NCBI RefSeq assembly: GCF_000733935.1
Contig: NZ_JPON01000001.1
Coordinates: 1 to 64,000, forward strand
Reading direction: 5' to 3'
DNA: 64,000 nt
Source: Methylomarinum vadi
Lineage (GTDB): Bacteria > Pseudomonadota > Gammaproteobacteria > Methylococcales > Methylomonadaceae
In this document: positions 19,107 to 27,995 of the stretch, piece by piece
Numbering within the stretch: the stretch's first letter is position 1
How the letters are laid out: each line of letters begins with the position of its first letter
Position numbers and translations under genes: made by a program
Notes under the pieces: generated by a model
Database searches by the model: none
Told to the model about the DNA's origin: nothing
The model's input: the letters and a program-made list of their open reading frames with translations, nothing else

Positions 19107-20848
19107 AGGCTGTCGTAAAAGCCCCCCAACCAGCTACATACGGTAAAATAACCCTATCCAAACCTATTAGAAATAGATCAATGGCAGCCGAAGTGAACAT
19201 TAGACCCGTCAGGACATTGTATAGCGCCAAGCAATATTCGCTATTCGATGAATGCGAGGTTGAACCGTTACCTGAGTTGATCGCTCAATCGATCTCGAGC
19301 GAACCGATGGCCCGTTTTGAAGCGCCCGACCCGCGCGGCTTATCGATCAACGGTAAACCGCTCGGCGAACATCTGGAGCACGCCGGCTTAACCATCCCGT
19401 TGAAATTGCGCCCCTTCCTGCAATCGCTATCCTTCGCCGAGTTCGAAGCCCGTTATCGGCCCGGCGGGCGTCCGCCGTATGCGCCACGTGCGATGGTGGG
19501 GATTATTCTCTACGGCCTGTTACAAGGCATCAGCAGCCTGCGCGACTTGGAGCGTTTAGCTCGAGCCGATGTGGGGTGTTGGTGGCTAAGTGGCGGTATC
19601 ATGCCGGATCACTCAGTCATTGGCCGTTTCGTCCATCAGCATGCCGAATCATTGACGACCGAATTTTTCGATCAACTGGCGCGTCGTACTTTGAAAGTCA
19701 CAGGCTCAGGCACGACGACGTTGGCGGGCGACGGTACCGTGATCGAAGCCATGTCCTCCCGGTTTCAATTGATGAAGGAAGAAGCGCTCAAGCAAGCCTT
19801 GGCGCAAGCGCAGGAAGCCGCGCAAGCCAAACCCGACGATGCAGCGGCAAGCAAGCGGTTGAACCTATTGGAACAAGCCCAAGCCGAGCTAAAGTCTCGC
19901 CAGCAAAAACAAGCCGCCAAAGGCAAAGATCCGGCCAAGACCCAAGTACAAAGCAACGAGCCGGAGGCGGTATTACAGCCGCAAAAGAACTCCAAAGACT
20001 TTCGCGGCAGTTATAAACCGTCGGTATTGGCGAACGACAATCGAGTGATCGTGGCTTGCGACGTTCATCCTTCCAGCGAAACCGAGGTGGTGCCGGGCTT
20101 ACTGGATCGCGCCCAAGCCATGGGAGGCGTCGAAACAGCTCTGTTCGATGCTGGCTATTTCAGCAATGGCGTCTTGGATACTGCTGAGCAACACAACATC
20201 GAATTGCTTTGTCCGGAAGGCCAAAGTGAAGGAGACGATTGGAACAAACAATCCAACAAACAAATCCCCAAAAGCCGCTTTATTTATCAGGCCGACGACG
20301 ACACCTATCGCTGTCCGGGGCAACAACGCTTGACTCGCCGTCACACCTGCAAAGGCGGTAAAAGTGGCCGCGCTTATACCGTCTACGCCTGCGATGTCTG
20401 TTCAGACTGCCCGCTGAAATCCCAATGCACGCGTAGCGAGAGTGGTCGCACCCTCAAACGCTATGACAGCGATACCCAAAAAGAAGCCCTGCGCCTGAAA
20501 ATGGACCAGCCCGAACCTCGGCAACGCTATCGACAGCGGCAGGCCATGGTGGAGCCCGTCTTCAGTCAGCTACGCGGTCGCCAAGGTTTGAATCGCTTTC
20601 GCCGTAAAGGTTTGGCGGGTGTCAAAGTAGAGTTCGCCTTGCACGCCATGGCTTACAATCTGAGCCGCGCCTTAGTGGCAGCTCTTTTTCGTGCTTTATA
20701 TCATTGGCTTAGCCGGTTTATGAGCTCGTTTGACCGAATGGTCGACATTTGGCTGAGTTACACTACTGACTTGCCAACTTCGCCGACCGTGGAAAATACG
20801 GCCGGTTTCCAGTGGTAAATCAAAGAAATTGGGGTTTTACGACGCCCT
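19107..20848 (+). mobile_element. IS1182-type insertion sequence
   Basis: The left end AGGCTGTCGTAAAA and the right end (reverse complement AGGGCGTCGTAAAA) match at 12 of 14 positions. The same seven bases, CCAGAGG, flank both sides (19100-19106 and 20849-20855) and look like the target duplication. Joining the flanks recreates a palindromic GC-rich intergenic repeat (CCCTCTCCCAGAGGGCGAGG). It contains one full-length transposase gene and looks intact. Confidence 0.82.
19181..20818 (+). CDS. IS1182-family transposase
   Basis: A 545-residue DDE transposase. The N-terminal InsH_N-like domain covers about 60-160 (PFLQSLSFAEFEARYRPGG, PHMVG-type helix). The catalytic acids sit in LAGDGTVIEA (first Asp), ALFDAGYFSNG (second Asp) and MVEPVFSQLRGRQGL (Glu). 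Between them is a charged, Gln/Lys-rich linker (about 195-270) and a Cys-rich insert (CDVCSDCPLKSQC), both usual in IS1182 members. No break is seen, so the element could be active. Confidence 0.9.
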   Translation: MAAEVNIRPVRTLYSAKQYSLFDECEVEPLPELIAQSISSEPMARFEAPDPRGLSINGKPLGEHLEHAGLTIPLKLRPFLQSLSFAEFEARYRPGGRPPYAPRAMVGIILYGLLQGISSLRDLERLARADVGCWWLSGGIMPDHSVIGRFVHQHAESLTTEFFDQLARRTLKVTGSGTTTLAGDGTVIEAMSSRFQLMKEEALKQALAQAQEAAQAKPDDAAASKRLNLLEQAQAELKSRQQKQAAKGKDPAKTQVQSNEPEAVLQPQKNSKDFRGSYKPSVLANDNRVIVACDVHPSSETEVVPGLLDRAQAMGGVETALFDAGYFSNGVLDTAEQHNIELLCPEGQSEGDDWNKQSNKQIPKSRFIYQADDDTYRCPGQQRLTRRHTCKGGKSGRAYTVYACDVCSDCPLKSQCTRSESGRTLKRYDSDTQKEALRLKMDQPEPRQRYRQRQAMVEPVFSQLRGRQGLNRFRRKGLAGVKVEFALHAMAYNLSRALVAALFRALYHWLSRFMSSFDRMVDIWLSYTTDLPTSPTVENTAGFQW

Positions 20849-20930
20849 CCAGAGGGCGAGGGAGATTAGGGCACGCTTCGCGACTTTCATGGTAATGCAA
20901 AGTTGGACATGAATAAGTGAAGAGCATGAT

Positions 20931-21947
20931 TCAGAATTGATAGGGATAGGACGCCTCGAAGCCATGTACTTTCGCTTCCGGACTGAAGGCCGGCGGCTCC
21001 CACGCCTGAGCCTGTTGCCCGCTTAGATATTCCGCCAACCATCTGGCTTGGTGCCTGATCGGAATGATGTAGGCGTAGAGTTTGCCGTTGGGCAGCTGGG
21101 CGACATCGCCGACGGCATGTATGTTATCGTGACTGGTCTGTAAGTACTGATCGACCAGAATGCCGCGTCCGGTTTTCAAGCCGGCTTTTTCGGCCAGGTC
21201 GACTCTGGGTTTGAAGCCGCAGGAGACGATGGCCGCATCGAATTTCTGGTAATGTTCGTTGCTGCAGATCAAAGTCGCGCCGGCTTGCTTTTCGATGCTG
21301 TGGATGGCCTGGTTCAATTTGATTTCGATGCCCAATTCTTGAAGCACCGTGAAAAGGGTTTCCGAATCCTCCGCCAGCAATTGCCGTTCCATCAGTCTGT
21401 CCATGGCGTGGAATAGCGTGACACGATCCCCGCAAACGGCTAGGTCCGACGCCACTTCGCAGCCGATCAGACCGCCGCCGATAATGCCCCAGGAAGGTCG
21501 GCCTTGTTTTTCGAGAATGGCTTGACGGAAACGCCGCAACGCGATGAGGTCTTGCAGGCTGTTCAACAGAAAGAAATTTTTGCGGTAAGGCAGGAATGGG
21601 GAAGGAATAAAGGCGGCCGAACCGGTGGCGATGACCAGCTTATCGTAGTCCAGCCGTTCGATTTCATCGATGCCTTTGACGCCGACGAATTGCTCGCGCG
21701 GATTGACCGCGGTTACCTCGACGTTGCTGATCACGCAAATATTTTTCTGGCGCAACGCATCGAAGGTTTTCAGAATGATGATTTGTTCGATGTCCTGTTC
21801 GCTGAAGCCTCTCGAAAGCAGCGGCCTGGAATAGTAACCGTCGCCTTCCCGCGTCAACAGGGTGATTTTGGCGTCGCTGGACTGTTTGCGATAATGCTCG
21901 GCGAAGGTTACGCCGGCTATGCCGGAACCGATGACAATCACTTTCAT
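20931..21947 (-). CDS. FAD-dependent NAD(P)H oxidoreductase, rubredoxin reductase-like
   Basis: A 338-residue two-dinucleotide-domain flavoprotein. The FAD site is VIGSGIAGVTFAEH at the N-terminus, the NAD(P)H site GIIGGGLIGCEVASDL at about 155-170, and the second FAD contact IHAVGDVAQL near 275. Length and order fit the rubredoxin/nitric oxide reductase or nitrite-reductase-like reductases that feed electrons to a small iron-sulfur partner. No rubredoxin gene is adjacent, so the partner is unknown. It lies downstream of mutS on the same strand. Confidence 0.85.
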   Translation of the reverse strand: MKVIVIGSGIAGVTFAEHYRKQSSDAKITLLTREGDGYYSRPLLSRGFSEQDIEQIIILKTFDALRQKNICVISNVEVTAVNPREQFVGVKGIDEIERLDYDKLVIATGSAAFIPSPFLPYRKNFFLLNSLQDLIALRRFRQAILEKQGRPSWGIIGGGLIGCEVASDLAVCGDRVTLFHAMDRLMERQLLAEDSETLFTVLQELGIEIKLNQAIHSIEKQAGATLICSNEHYQKFDAAIVSCGFKPRVDLAEKAGLKTGRGILVDQYLQTSHDNIHAVGDVAQLPNGKLYAYIIPIRHQARWLAEYLSGQQAQAWEPPAFSPEAKVHGFEASYPYQF

Positions 21948-22040
21948 GGCCGCCCCCCGTCAAAATCACTGATTAATTATTAGACCATGATAGGCGAATT
22001 CAGTTTCGTTCGCCAATTGGTTCGTTAACTCATTAAAAGA

Positions 22041-22229
22041 TGTAGGGCGGATGCCGCCAGGCGATCCGCCAACCCTTCGCACCGGGGGCAAAATGGGCGT
22101 TGTACCGGTACCTATCCAGGCGCCCCCCCCAAATGGGATAGAAGAAGGATTTGATGCGCGAAACGGCGGAACCGCTTTGCGTTCCGCCTTACGGCATGTA
22201 GGGCGGATGCCGCCAGGCGATCCGCCAAC
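22041..22229. repeat. Pair of 33-bp direct repeats around a GC-rich palindrome
   Basis: The 33 bases at 22041-22073 recur exactly at 22197-22229 (both begin TGTAGGGCGGATGCC and end ATCCGCCAAC). Each copy is itself a hairpin, GGCGGAT pairing with ATCCGCC. Between them a further hairpin, GGCGGAAC with GTTCCGCC, lies near 22164-22187. They occupy the 312-base gap between mutS and the reductase and look like dispersed intergenic repeats. No gene is visible in the gap. Confidence 0.8.
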
Positions 22230-22259
22230 ATTACTCAATGTATAAAGAATTTGCTTGGC

Positions 22260-24830
22260 TCATTTTTCCACCATCTCCTTCATCCGGTACAACAAATCCA
22301 GCGCCTGGCGTGGGCTTAGGTTGTCGGGGCTGATTTCCTCGACCAGGCAGACCAGGGGGTGGCACTCCTTGGAGGAAAACAGGTCCAGTTGATTGTTGCC
22401 GGTTTCCGCTTGCTGTTGCAAATAAGCGTTGTCTTCCAATTGCTGCAGTTTGCTTTTGGCATTGGCGATGACCGATTTCGGCACGCCGGCCAGCGAGGCG
22501 ACTTGCAGGCCGTAACTCTGATTGGCCGGACCGTCCTTGACTGCATGCAGAAAAATGATCTTGTCGCCGTGCTCCATCGCATCGAGATGAATGTTGTGGA
22601 TGTTTTTTTGTTCGTCGGCCAGGGTGGTCAGTTCGAAATAATGGGTCGCGAACAGCGTGAAGGCCTTGGTCTGCTTGGCCAGATAGTCGGCGCAGGCCCA
22701 GGCCAACGACAGGCCGTCGAAGGTGCTGGTGCCGCGGCCGATCTCGTCCATCAGGATCAGGCTATTGGCGGTGGCGTTGTGCAGGATATTGGCGGTTTCC
22801 GACATCTCCACCATGAAGGTGGAACGGCCGCCGGCGAGGTCGTCCGAGGCGCCGATACGGGTAAAGATCTTGTCGATCGGGCCGCAACTGGCCGATTTGG
22901 CCGGTACGTAACAACCGATATGCATCATCAATACAATCAGAGCCGATTGCCGCATATAGGTCGATTTACCGCCCATGTTGGGGCCGGTGATGATCAGCAT
23001 GCGGCGCTGATTGGAAAATGACAAGTCGTTGGCGATGAACGGGATGTCGGAAACTTGTTCGACCACCAGATGGCGGCCGCCTTCGATGTCGATGCCGGGT
23101 TTTTCCGTCAAAGACGGTCTGGTCAGGTTCAACGTATCGGCCCGTTCGGCGAAATTGACCAGCACGTCGAGCTCGGCCAGCGCCGTCGCGCATTGTTGCA
23201 GCGCGCTCAGGGATTGGGCGATCTTGTCAAGCAAATCGTCGTACAAGGACTTTTCGAACGCCAACGATTTTTCCCGGGCGCTTAGCACCTTGTCCTCGAA
23301 GGCCTTCAATTCCGCCGTGATATAACGCTCGGCGCTTTTCAGCGTCTGCTTGCGGGAATAGTGCTCCGGCACCTTGTCCGCCTGCAGGCGGGAAACCTCG
23401 ATGTAATATCCGTGCACCCGGTTGTAATTGACTTTCAGGTTGTTGATGCCGGTCGCTTCCCGTTCCCGGGCTTCCATGTCCAACAGGAATTGGTCGGCGT
23501 TCTGGCTCAGGTTGCGCAGCTCGTCGAGCTCCTGATGGTAGCCCTCGGCCAGCACGCCGCCGTCGCGGATCAATACCGGCGGATTGTCGACGATGGCCTG
23601 TTGCAACAAGGTTAGTAATTCGGGGAATTCGCCGATTTGGCGGCGCAGCTCCTCGATATGCGCATTGTCGCTGTCGGCCAATTGTTGTTGTAGTTCCGGC
23701 AAGGCCGCCAGGGTAGTGCGCAACACTACGAGGTCACGAGGTCGTGCCGATTTCAATGCGATGCGCGAGCTGATGCGTTCGATGTCGCCGACCTGACGCA
23801 GGCAATTTTGAATTTCTTCATAGCGTTGCTGTTGCAACAACGTGTCGATGCAGGCGTAGCGGCCGTTCAGTATTTGCTGGTTGCGCAACGGCCGGTTGAT
23901 CCAGCGGCGCAGACAGCGACTGCCCATCGCCGTCGCGGTCTTGTCCAACACGCCGAACAGCGTGTAGCGCACGTCGCCGCTGGGATGGCTGTCAAGCTCC
24001 AGGTTCTTGCGGCTGGAGGCGTCCAGGGCGATGCTATCGTCGTCGTTTTCGATGGCAATGCCTTGGACATGAGGGAGGGCGCCTTGCTGGGTATCCTTGA
24101 CATATTGCAGCAGGCAGCCGGCCGTGCTGATGGCGGCAGGCAGATGCTCGCAGCCGAAGCCCTTTAAATCGTGAATGTTGAATTGCTTCAATACCAGATC
24201 GGTGGCGCTGGCTAGATCGAAATGCCACGGCGGTCTCTGGCACAAACCGCGACGTTCGTTCAGGCGCGCCGGCAGTTTAGTCTCTTCGCTGTACAGCAAT
24301 TCGGCGGGATTGAGGCGCTCGATTTCGCTGACCAGTTGTTCCTCGCTAGCGACTTGTTGCAACACGAATTTACCGCTGGTCAAATCCAGGCAGGCGATGC
24401 CGAAATGTTTGTCTAACTGGCTGATCGCCACCAGCAGATTGTCCTTGCGGTCTTCCAGCAAGGCTTCGTCGGTGACCGTGCCCGGCGTAACGATGCGCAC
24501 CACCTTGCGTTCCACCGGACCCTTGCTCTTGGCCGGATCGCCAATTTGTTCGCAGATCGCGACCGAGATGCCGTTTTTAAGCAAGCGGGCCAGGTAGCCT
24601 TCGGCGGCATGATAGGGAATGCCGGCCATCGGGATCGGCTGGCCGGCAGACTGGCCACGGCTGGTCAATGTGATATCGAGAATCTGCGCGGCCTTCTTGG
24701 CGTCGTCGAAAAACAGCTCGTAAAAATCCCCCATGCGGTAAAACAGAAGCGTATCGGGGTGTTGGGACTTGATGCGCAGATATTGCTGCATCATTGGTGT
24801 ATGTTGTTCTTTTTTTTCTAGTGAGCTCAT
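22260..24830 (-). CDS. mutS: DNA mismatch repair protein MutS
   Basis: Full-length MutS (856 residues), the mismatch-binding ATPase. The N-terminal domain has the Phe-x-Glu mismatch probe (GDFYELFF, about 33-40). The C-terminal ATPase has Walker [10 protein letters not shown] (about 615-623), Walker [13 protein letters not shown] (about 690), and the dimerising tail ([15 protein letters not shown]). Nothing is missing. Its 5' end faces the ICE integrase with about 210 bases between them, so the mutS promoter must lie in or next to the element's left end, where cinA/recA-type neighbours would be expected instead. Confidence 0.97.
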   Translation of the reverse strand: MSSLEKKEQHTPMMQQYLRIKSQHPDTLLFYRMGDFYELFFDDAKKAAQILDITLTSRGQSAGQPIPMAGIPYHAAEGYLARLLKNGISVAICEQIGDPAKSKGPVERKVVRIVTPGTVTDEALLEDRKDNLLVAISQLDKHFGIACLDLTSGKFVLQQVASEEQLVSEIERLNPAELLYSEETKLPARLNERRGLCQRPPWHFDLASATDLVLKQFNIHDLKGFGCEHLPAAISTAGCLLQYVKDTQQGALPHVQGIAIENDDDSIALDASSRKNLELDSHPSGDVRYTLFGVLDKTATAMGSRCLRRWINRPLRNQQILNGRYACIDTLLQQQRYEEIQNCLRQVGDIERISSRIALKSARPRDLVVLRTTLAALPELQQQLADSDNAHIEELRRQIGEFPELLTLLQQAIVDNPPVLIRDGGVLAEGYHQELDELRNLSQNADQFLLDMEAREREATGINNLKVNYNRVHGYYIEVSRLQADKVPEHYSRKQTLKSAERYITAELKAFEDKVLSAREKSLAFEKSLYDDLLDKIAQSLSALQQCATALAELDVLVNFAERADTLNLTRPSLTEKPGIDIEGGRHLVVEQVSDIPFIANDLSFSNQRRMLIITGPNMGGKSTYMRQSALIVLMMHIGCYVPAKSASCGPIDKIFTRIGASDDLAGGRSTFMVEMSETANILHNATANSLILMDEIGRGTSTFDGLSLAWACADYLAKQTKAFTLFATHYFELTTLADEQKNIHNIHLDAMEHGDKIIFLHAVKDGPANQSYGLQVASLAGVPKSVIANAKSKLQQLEDNAYLQQQAETGNNQLDLFSSKECHPLVCLVEEISPDNLSPRQALDLLYRMKEMVEK

Positions 24831-24883
24831 GCCGTTACGCTGCTTTACTTATTGATTCCCATATAATTATATTTTTTACGTCG

Positions 24884-24999
24884 TCTCTTGTGGTCTCATC
24901 GAGTCTCAAGAAATATCATCCAATCTCAGGAGAAAGTGTAACTTGAAGTGTAACTTGTGTTGGTGTAACTTTTTCTTGAAATCCAAAAGTTACACTTTT
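24884..24999. repeat. Short repeats at the element's left end, candidate integrase/excisionase sites
   Basis: AAGTGTAACTT occurs at 24934-24944 and 24946-24956, GGTGTAACTT at 24962-24971, and the inverted form within AAAAGTTACACTTTT at 24985-24999. Upstream, TCTC occurs at 24884, 24894, 24904 and 24924, with TATC at 24914, giving a 10-base phase. Repeated short sites of this kind next to a tyrosine integrase gene are typical arm-type binding sites. The assignment is inference. Confidence 0.55.
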
Positions 25000-25043
25000 A
25001 TCAGTTGAGTAAATCAAACTGAAACCAATTCAATAGGATGCCC

Positions 25044-26339
25044 ATGACAACCGTACAGATTACCAAACCTCTATCTTCCAGGACAGTGGAAGTGATGAAA
25101 CCGGGAGATAAAATTAAGGCCGATACGGGAGAGAACATCGGGTTGCGTGTGAGGTGTGGGGCCACTGGGGTGAAAACGTTTTTCTATCGCTATACCAGTC
25201 CAGTCACCTCAAAGCTCGTTCAGGTGAAAATCGGGAGCTTCCCGGAAACATCCCTGGCCGAAGCGAGGCTGAAACTTCAGGAACTAAAGCAAATCCGCCG
25301 CCAGGGGCGTTGCCCGAGAACCGAGGCAAAGGAGCAGCAAAAACAGGAAAAGGAACAGGAAAGGGCGAGGGTGGAGCCGGTTGAGAAGTTGTTTACCGTA
25401 AAGGACATGGTCGAACTCTATCTGACCCAATATATAGAAGACCGGAAATCCCCAAGCGGAAAGATCATTGCCGGTGCGCGGAAGCCGAAGGGTCAGTCAG
25501 AGACGCGCAGAACCCTCTATGGCGATGTGATTCCCAAGTTAGGGGAGATGCCAGCAAATTCTGTCACGCGGAAGGCCGTGGTGGATATGATCATGGCTAT
25601 CGTGCAACGTGGGGCAAATGTTCAAGCAGGAAATGTACTGAGAGAGCTTTCCGCCGCCTACGAGTTTGCGATTGGTCTGGGCTATTTTTCAGACGAGTTT
25701 GCAAACCCGGCAATTCTCGCCAAAGCAAGCCTCAGACAGGCCAAGGTGAAGCTCACCCATCAACGAGGAAAAAGAGTCCTCTCTGATGCCGAGTTGGCGA
25801 CATTGCTGAAATGGTTGCCTGGCTCCGATTACACCGCAACACAGAAGAATGTTCTTCGGTTTACCCTCTGGACAGGGTGTCGTACTGGGGAGGTCTGCAA
25901 TGCGGCCTGGAAGGACATCGATTTGAAGAAACGGACATTCCACATAAGGGAGAGCAAGACGGAGGTCGAGCGCTATGTGCAATTGCCCCGCCAAGCGGTG
26001 GAGTTCTTGAAAACACTTCGCCTGACCACTGGAGACTACCCGTTCCCATCCCAGAAAACGCGGCTGCCTATCCAGCAAAAGCAGCTAACCGAGCAGGCCT
26101 GGCGAATGAGAGTAAACAACAAGATGGTAGATCTTCCTGCCTGGACACCTCATGATCTGCGCAGAAGCGTCAGGACCGGCTTGTCACGCCTGCAATGCAC
26201 CAACGAAGTGGCCGAAGCGGTATTGGGGCATTCACGTAAGGGGATTGAAGGAACCTACGATTTGCACCGGTACGAGGCGGAGTGTAGGCAGTGGCTACAG
26301 AAATGGGCGGATCATCTGGACGCGCTTATTCGTGACTGA
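25044..26339 (+). CDS. P4-type tyrosine integrase of the ICE
   Basis: The protein is about 431 residues. The N-terminal arm-binding DUF4102-like domain covers 1-95 (GLRVRCGATGVKTFFYRY, VQVKIGSFPETSLAEARLK), followed by a charged linker, a core-binding domain (about 115-215) and a catalytic domain. Catalytic residues visible are Arg in WTGCRTGEV, His and Arg in TPHDLRRSVRTGL, LGH, and the nucleophile Tyr in IEGTYDLHRY. ATG 25044 is preferred to 25038 for spacing from AGGA. It would integrate and excise the element; the target is intergenic next to mutS. Confidence 0.92.
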   Translation: MTTVQITKPLSSRTVEVMKPGDKIKADTGENIGLRVRCGATGVKTFFYRYTSPVTSKLVQVKIGSFPETSLAEARLKLQELKQIRRQGRCPRTEAKEQQKQEKEQERARVEPVEKLFTVKDMVELYLTQYIEDRKSPSGKIIAGARKPKGQSETRRTLYGDVIPKLGEMPANSVTRKAVVDMIMAIVQRGANVQAGNVLRELSAAYEFAIGLGYFSDEFANPAILAKASLRQAKVKLTHQRGKRVLSDAELATLLKWLPGSDYTATQKNVLRFTLWTGCRTGEVCNAAWKDIDLKKRTFHIRESKTEVERYVQLPRQAVEFLKTLRLTTGDYPFPSQKTRLPIQQKQLTEQAWRMRVNNKMVDLPAWTPHDLRRSVRTGLSRLQCTNEVAEAVLGHSRKGIEGTYDLHRYEAECRQWLQKWADHLDALIRD

Positions 26340-26350
26340 CTGTCACTCAA

Positions 26351-26608
26351 TCAATTGGCCAGAGTCTGCCTCTTTTCTACGAGAAGTTTTACTACGGCTT
26401 GAAGTTCCTCTGTCGTTTTTCCCGAGGCAAATGCATTTAACATCGTGTCCACTTCATGGGCCAGCCATCCGACAGAACGATTACCAAGGGAAACCCCGGG
26501 AGGGAACAAGCCTTCACTGATTCGACGATATAGGGTCGCGTGACTCATCCCGGTTCGATTTAACACCGCTGGCTTTCTTTCGATTCGGATTGGGTGAGCC
26601 TCAGGCAT
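26351..26608 (-). CDS. AlpA-family HTH regulator (possible excisionase)
   Basis: An 85-residue protein with a MerR/AlpA-like winged helix (VLNRTGMSHATLYRRISEGLFPPGVSLGNRSVGWLAHEV split around the wing). Members bind near att sites and act as excisionases or integrase activators. It is convergent with the integrase, ending 11 bases past its stop. No good ribosome site precedes the ATG. Confidence 0.85.
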   Translation of the reverse strand: MPEAHPIRIERKPAVLNRTGMSHATLYRRISEGLFPPGVSLGNRSVGWLAHEVDTMLNAFASGKTTEELQAVVKLLVEKRQTLAN

Positions 26609-26954
26609 GCGCGATGAATACCCAAAGTGGGGGGTACTGTGCGATTGTTGCTTGCCTCATGAGTTCACATGTTCCACCGTGCTTTGATACGGAGTTCATA
26701 CTAACGGCGGATCGTGCGAGAAAACGCGGAGAAGCGGGCAGCCACGTGCTATTTCGGGTGATGATAATGTCCATGCCAAAACTTTAGCACGGTGCCAATT
26801 TAATGGGCAAAGAGAAAATGTTTAGCAGGCGGATAAATAAGCTAACCGAGACGAGCTGAGGAGGGGTTCTATCCGGGGTACACTGTTGTTTCCAGGCAGC
26901 GATGATTAATCAGGAAAACAAATTTTCCTTGCAGTTTTTTTCAGGAGATTGTTC
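26609..26954. other. Non-coding gap between alpA and the repressor gene
   Basis: I see no gene in these 346 bases. The region should hold the alpA promoter (minus strand). It contains TTAGCAC at 26784-26790, a word that also flanks the repressor promoter region, so it may carry a repressor site. Weak inverted repeats near 26619-26638 (TACCC/GGGTA) could belong to a leader RNA of alpA. Confidence 0.4.
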
Positions 26955-27644
26955 TTAAACCATCTCTCCCTTAAACACCACAACCCCACAGATCCGGGCA
27001 TGCTGGTTGACCTCGATGATCCGGTTTGGCCACTCCGGATTCAGCGCCTTAAGGTACTGACGGCCTTCCTCGACGATAAGTTGTTTGAAGGTGGCCTCAG
27101 CGGTGTCTTCAATCATCACGACCACATATTTTCCATGGATCGCGTCGGCATGAGGATCCACGAAGATCAAATCGCCATCATGAAACTTGGGTTCCATGCT
27201 GACGCCACGTACGCGCAGGACATAGGAATCGTTGCTGCAACTAACCGGACACGGTAGCAACTCCTGACCGTATTGCGGCTGGTAACCCTCGGCGATTTCC
27301 ATCCATTCTCCGGCCTGCACCCAGGAGATCACTGGACATAGGCTGCGTATGTCCGGGCCGAGGTGGGCATTGATCTCCGTGCCGGCAATGTCCGATTGCT
27401 CCCATTCATCCCTGTGTGGTGCGTCCATCCAGCCCTCCTGCTTGTCCATTCCGCGTTCCAGCTTTTCCGCCAGATCGTCACCGATGCCCCGCGGAGTACC
27501 TTTCTTCGTGCGCATCTGACGCCGGACCTGGCTGATATAGGAACTGTTGGTGCCGACGCGTTCGGCCAGTTTCGCAGCAGAGCCGGCTTCGGCAATCAGA
27601 AGCTCGAGATTCTTCAACCGAATTTTTTCTGGTATGCGCATCAT
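26955..27644 (-). CDS. S24/LexA-type repressor with HTH (phage CI-like)
   Basis: The protein is about 229 residues from the preferred start (Met-Met-Arg-Ile-Pro). The XRE-type HTH covers about 10-70 (AKLAERVGTNSSYISQVRR), and an S24 peptidase domain covers about 115-228. The autocleavage bond Ala-Gly is in SWVQAGEWMEI, the catalytic Ser in GVSMEPKFHDGD, and the Lys in EATFKQLI. It should keep the ICE silent and be cleaved through RecA after DNA damage, as in SXT SetR. It faces the Cro/YdaS-like gene. The frame is open further upstream, but those codons lack a ribosome site. Confidence 0.9.
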   Translation of the reverse strand: MMRIPEKIRLKNLELLIAEAGSAAKLAERVGTNSSYISQVRRQMRTKKGTPRGIGDDLAEKLERGMDKQEGWMDAPHRDEWEQSDIAGTEINAHLGPDIRSLCPVISWVQAGEWMEIAEGYQPQYGQELLPCPVSCSNDSYVLRVRGVSMEPKFHDGDLIFVDPHADAIHGKYVVVMIEDTAEATFKQLIVEEGRQYLKALNPEWPNRIIEVNQHARICGVVVFKGEMV

Positions 27645-27737
27645 GCAGGCAATATAGCAGAAATTTAGCACAAAGATAAACATTTAGTTGGCGAGTTAGC
27701 TTGCTGATAGATATGCATGGTGCTAATGTCCGGCATC
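27645..27737. promoter_or_regulatory. Divergent repressor/Cro-type control region
   Basis: This AT-rich gap separates the S24 repressor (minus) from the YdaS-like gene (plus). It holds TTAGCAC at 27665-27671 and GTGCTAAT, its inverted form, at 27720-27727. These may be half-sites or operators for the two regulators. A related word lies at 26784. Confidence 0.5.
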
Positions 27738-27992
27738 ATGAAGCTAAGGACATTTTTGAAATATGCCACCAAGCGGGAACGCGCAGAGTTGGCTACCGTT
27801 TGCAACGATTCAGTTGCTTATTTGTATCAGTTGGCTGGTAAGCACCGGCATGCGAGCCCGCAGATGGCGACGCGAATTGAGCAGATCAGCCAGCGGGTGG
27901 CGGACCGATCAGGAGGGCGGCTTGAGCCGGTGCCGCGGGAAAGCCTGGTCCGTTACCCGGAGATATTCGTCGGCCTGCAGGGATGGGAATGA
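27738..27992 (+). CDS. YdaS/Cro-like HTH protein
   Basis: An 84-residue protein from the Met before KLRTFLKYATKRERAEL. The pattern (short start helix, AELATVCNDSVAYLYQLAGKHR, ASPQMATRIEQ) is that of YdaS_antitoxin/Cro DNA-binding proteins. Its place opposite an S24 repressor fits the Cro role in a lysogeny-like switch; alternatively it may be an antitoxin. The next gene follows after three bases. Confidence 0.72.
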   Translation: MKLRTFLKYATKRERAELATVCNDSVAYLYQLAGKHRHASPQMATRIEQISQRVADRSGGRLEPVPRESLVRYPEIFVGLQGWE

Positions 27993-27995
27993 CCA

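Noticed and set aside
24831-25037. tRNA gene as integration site of the ICE
   Set aside because: I looked for a tRNA 3' end and T-loop next to the integrase and found none on either strand.
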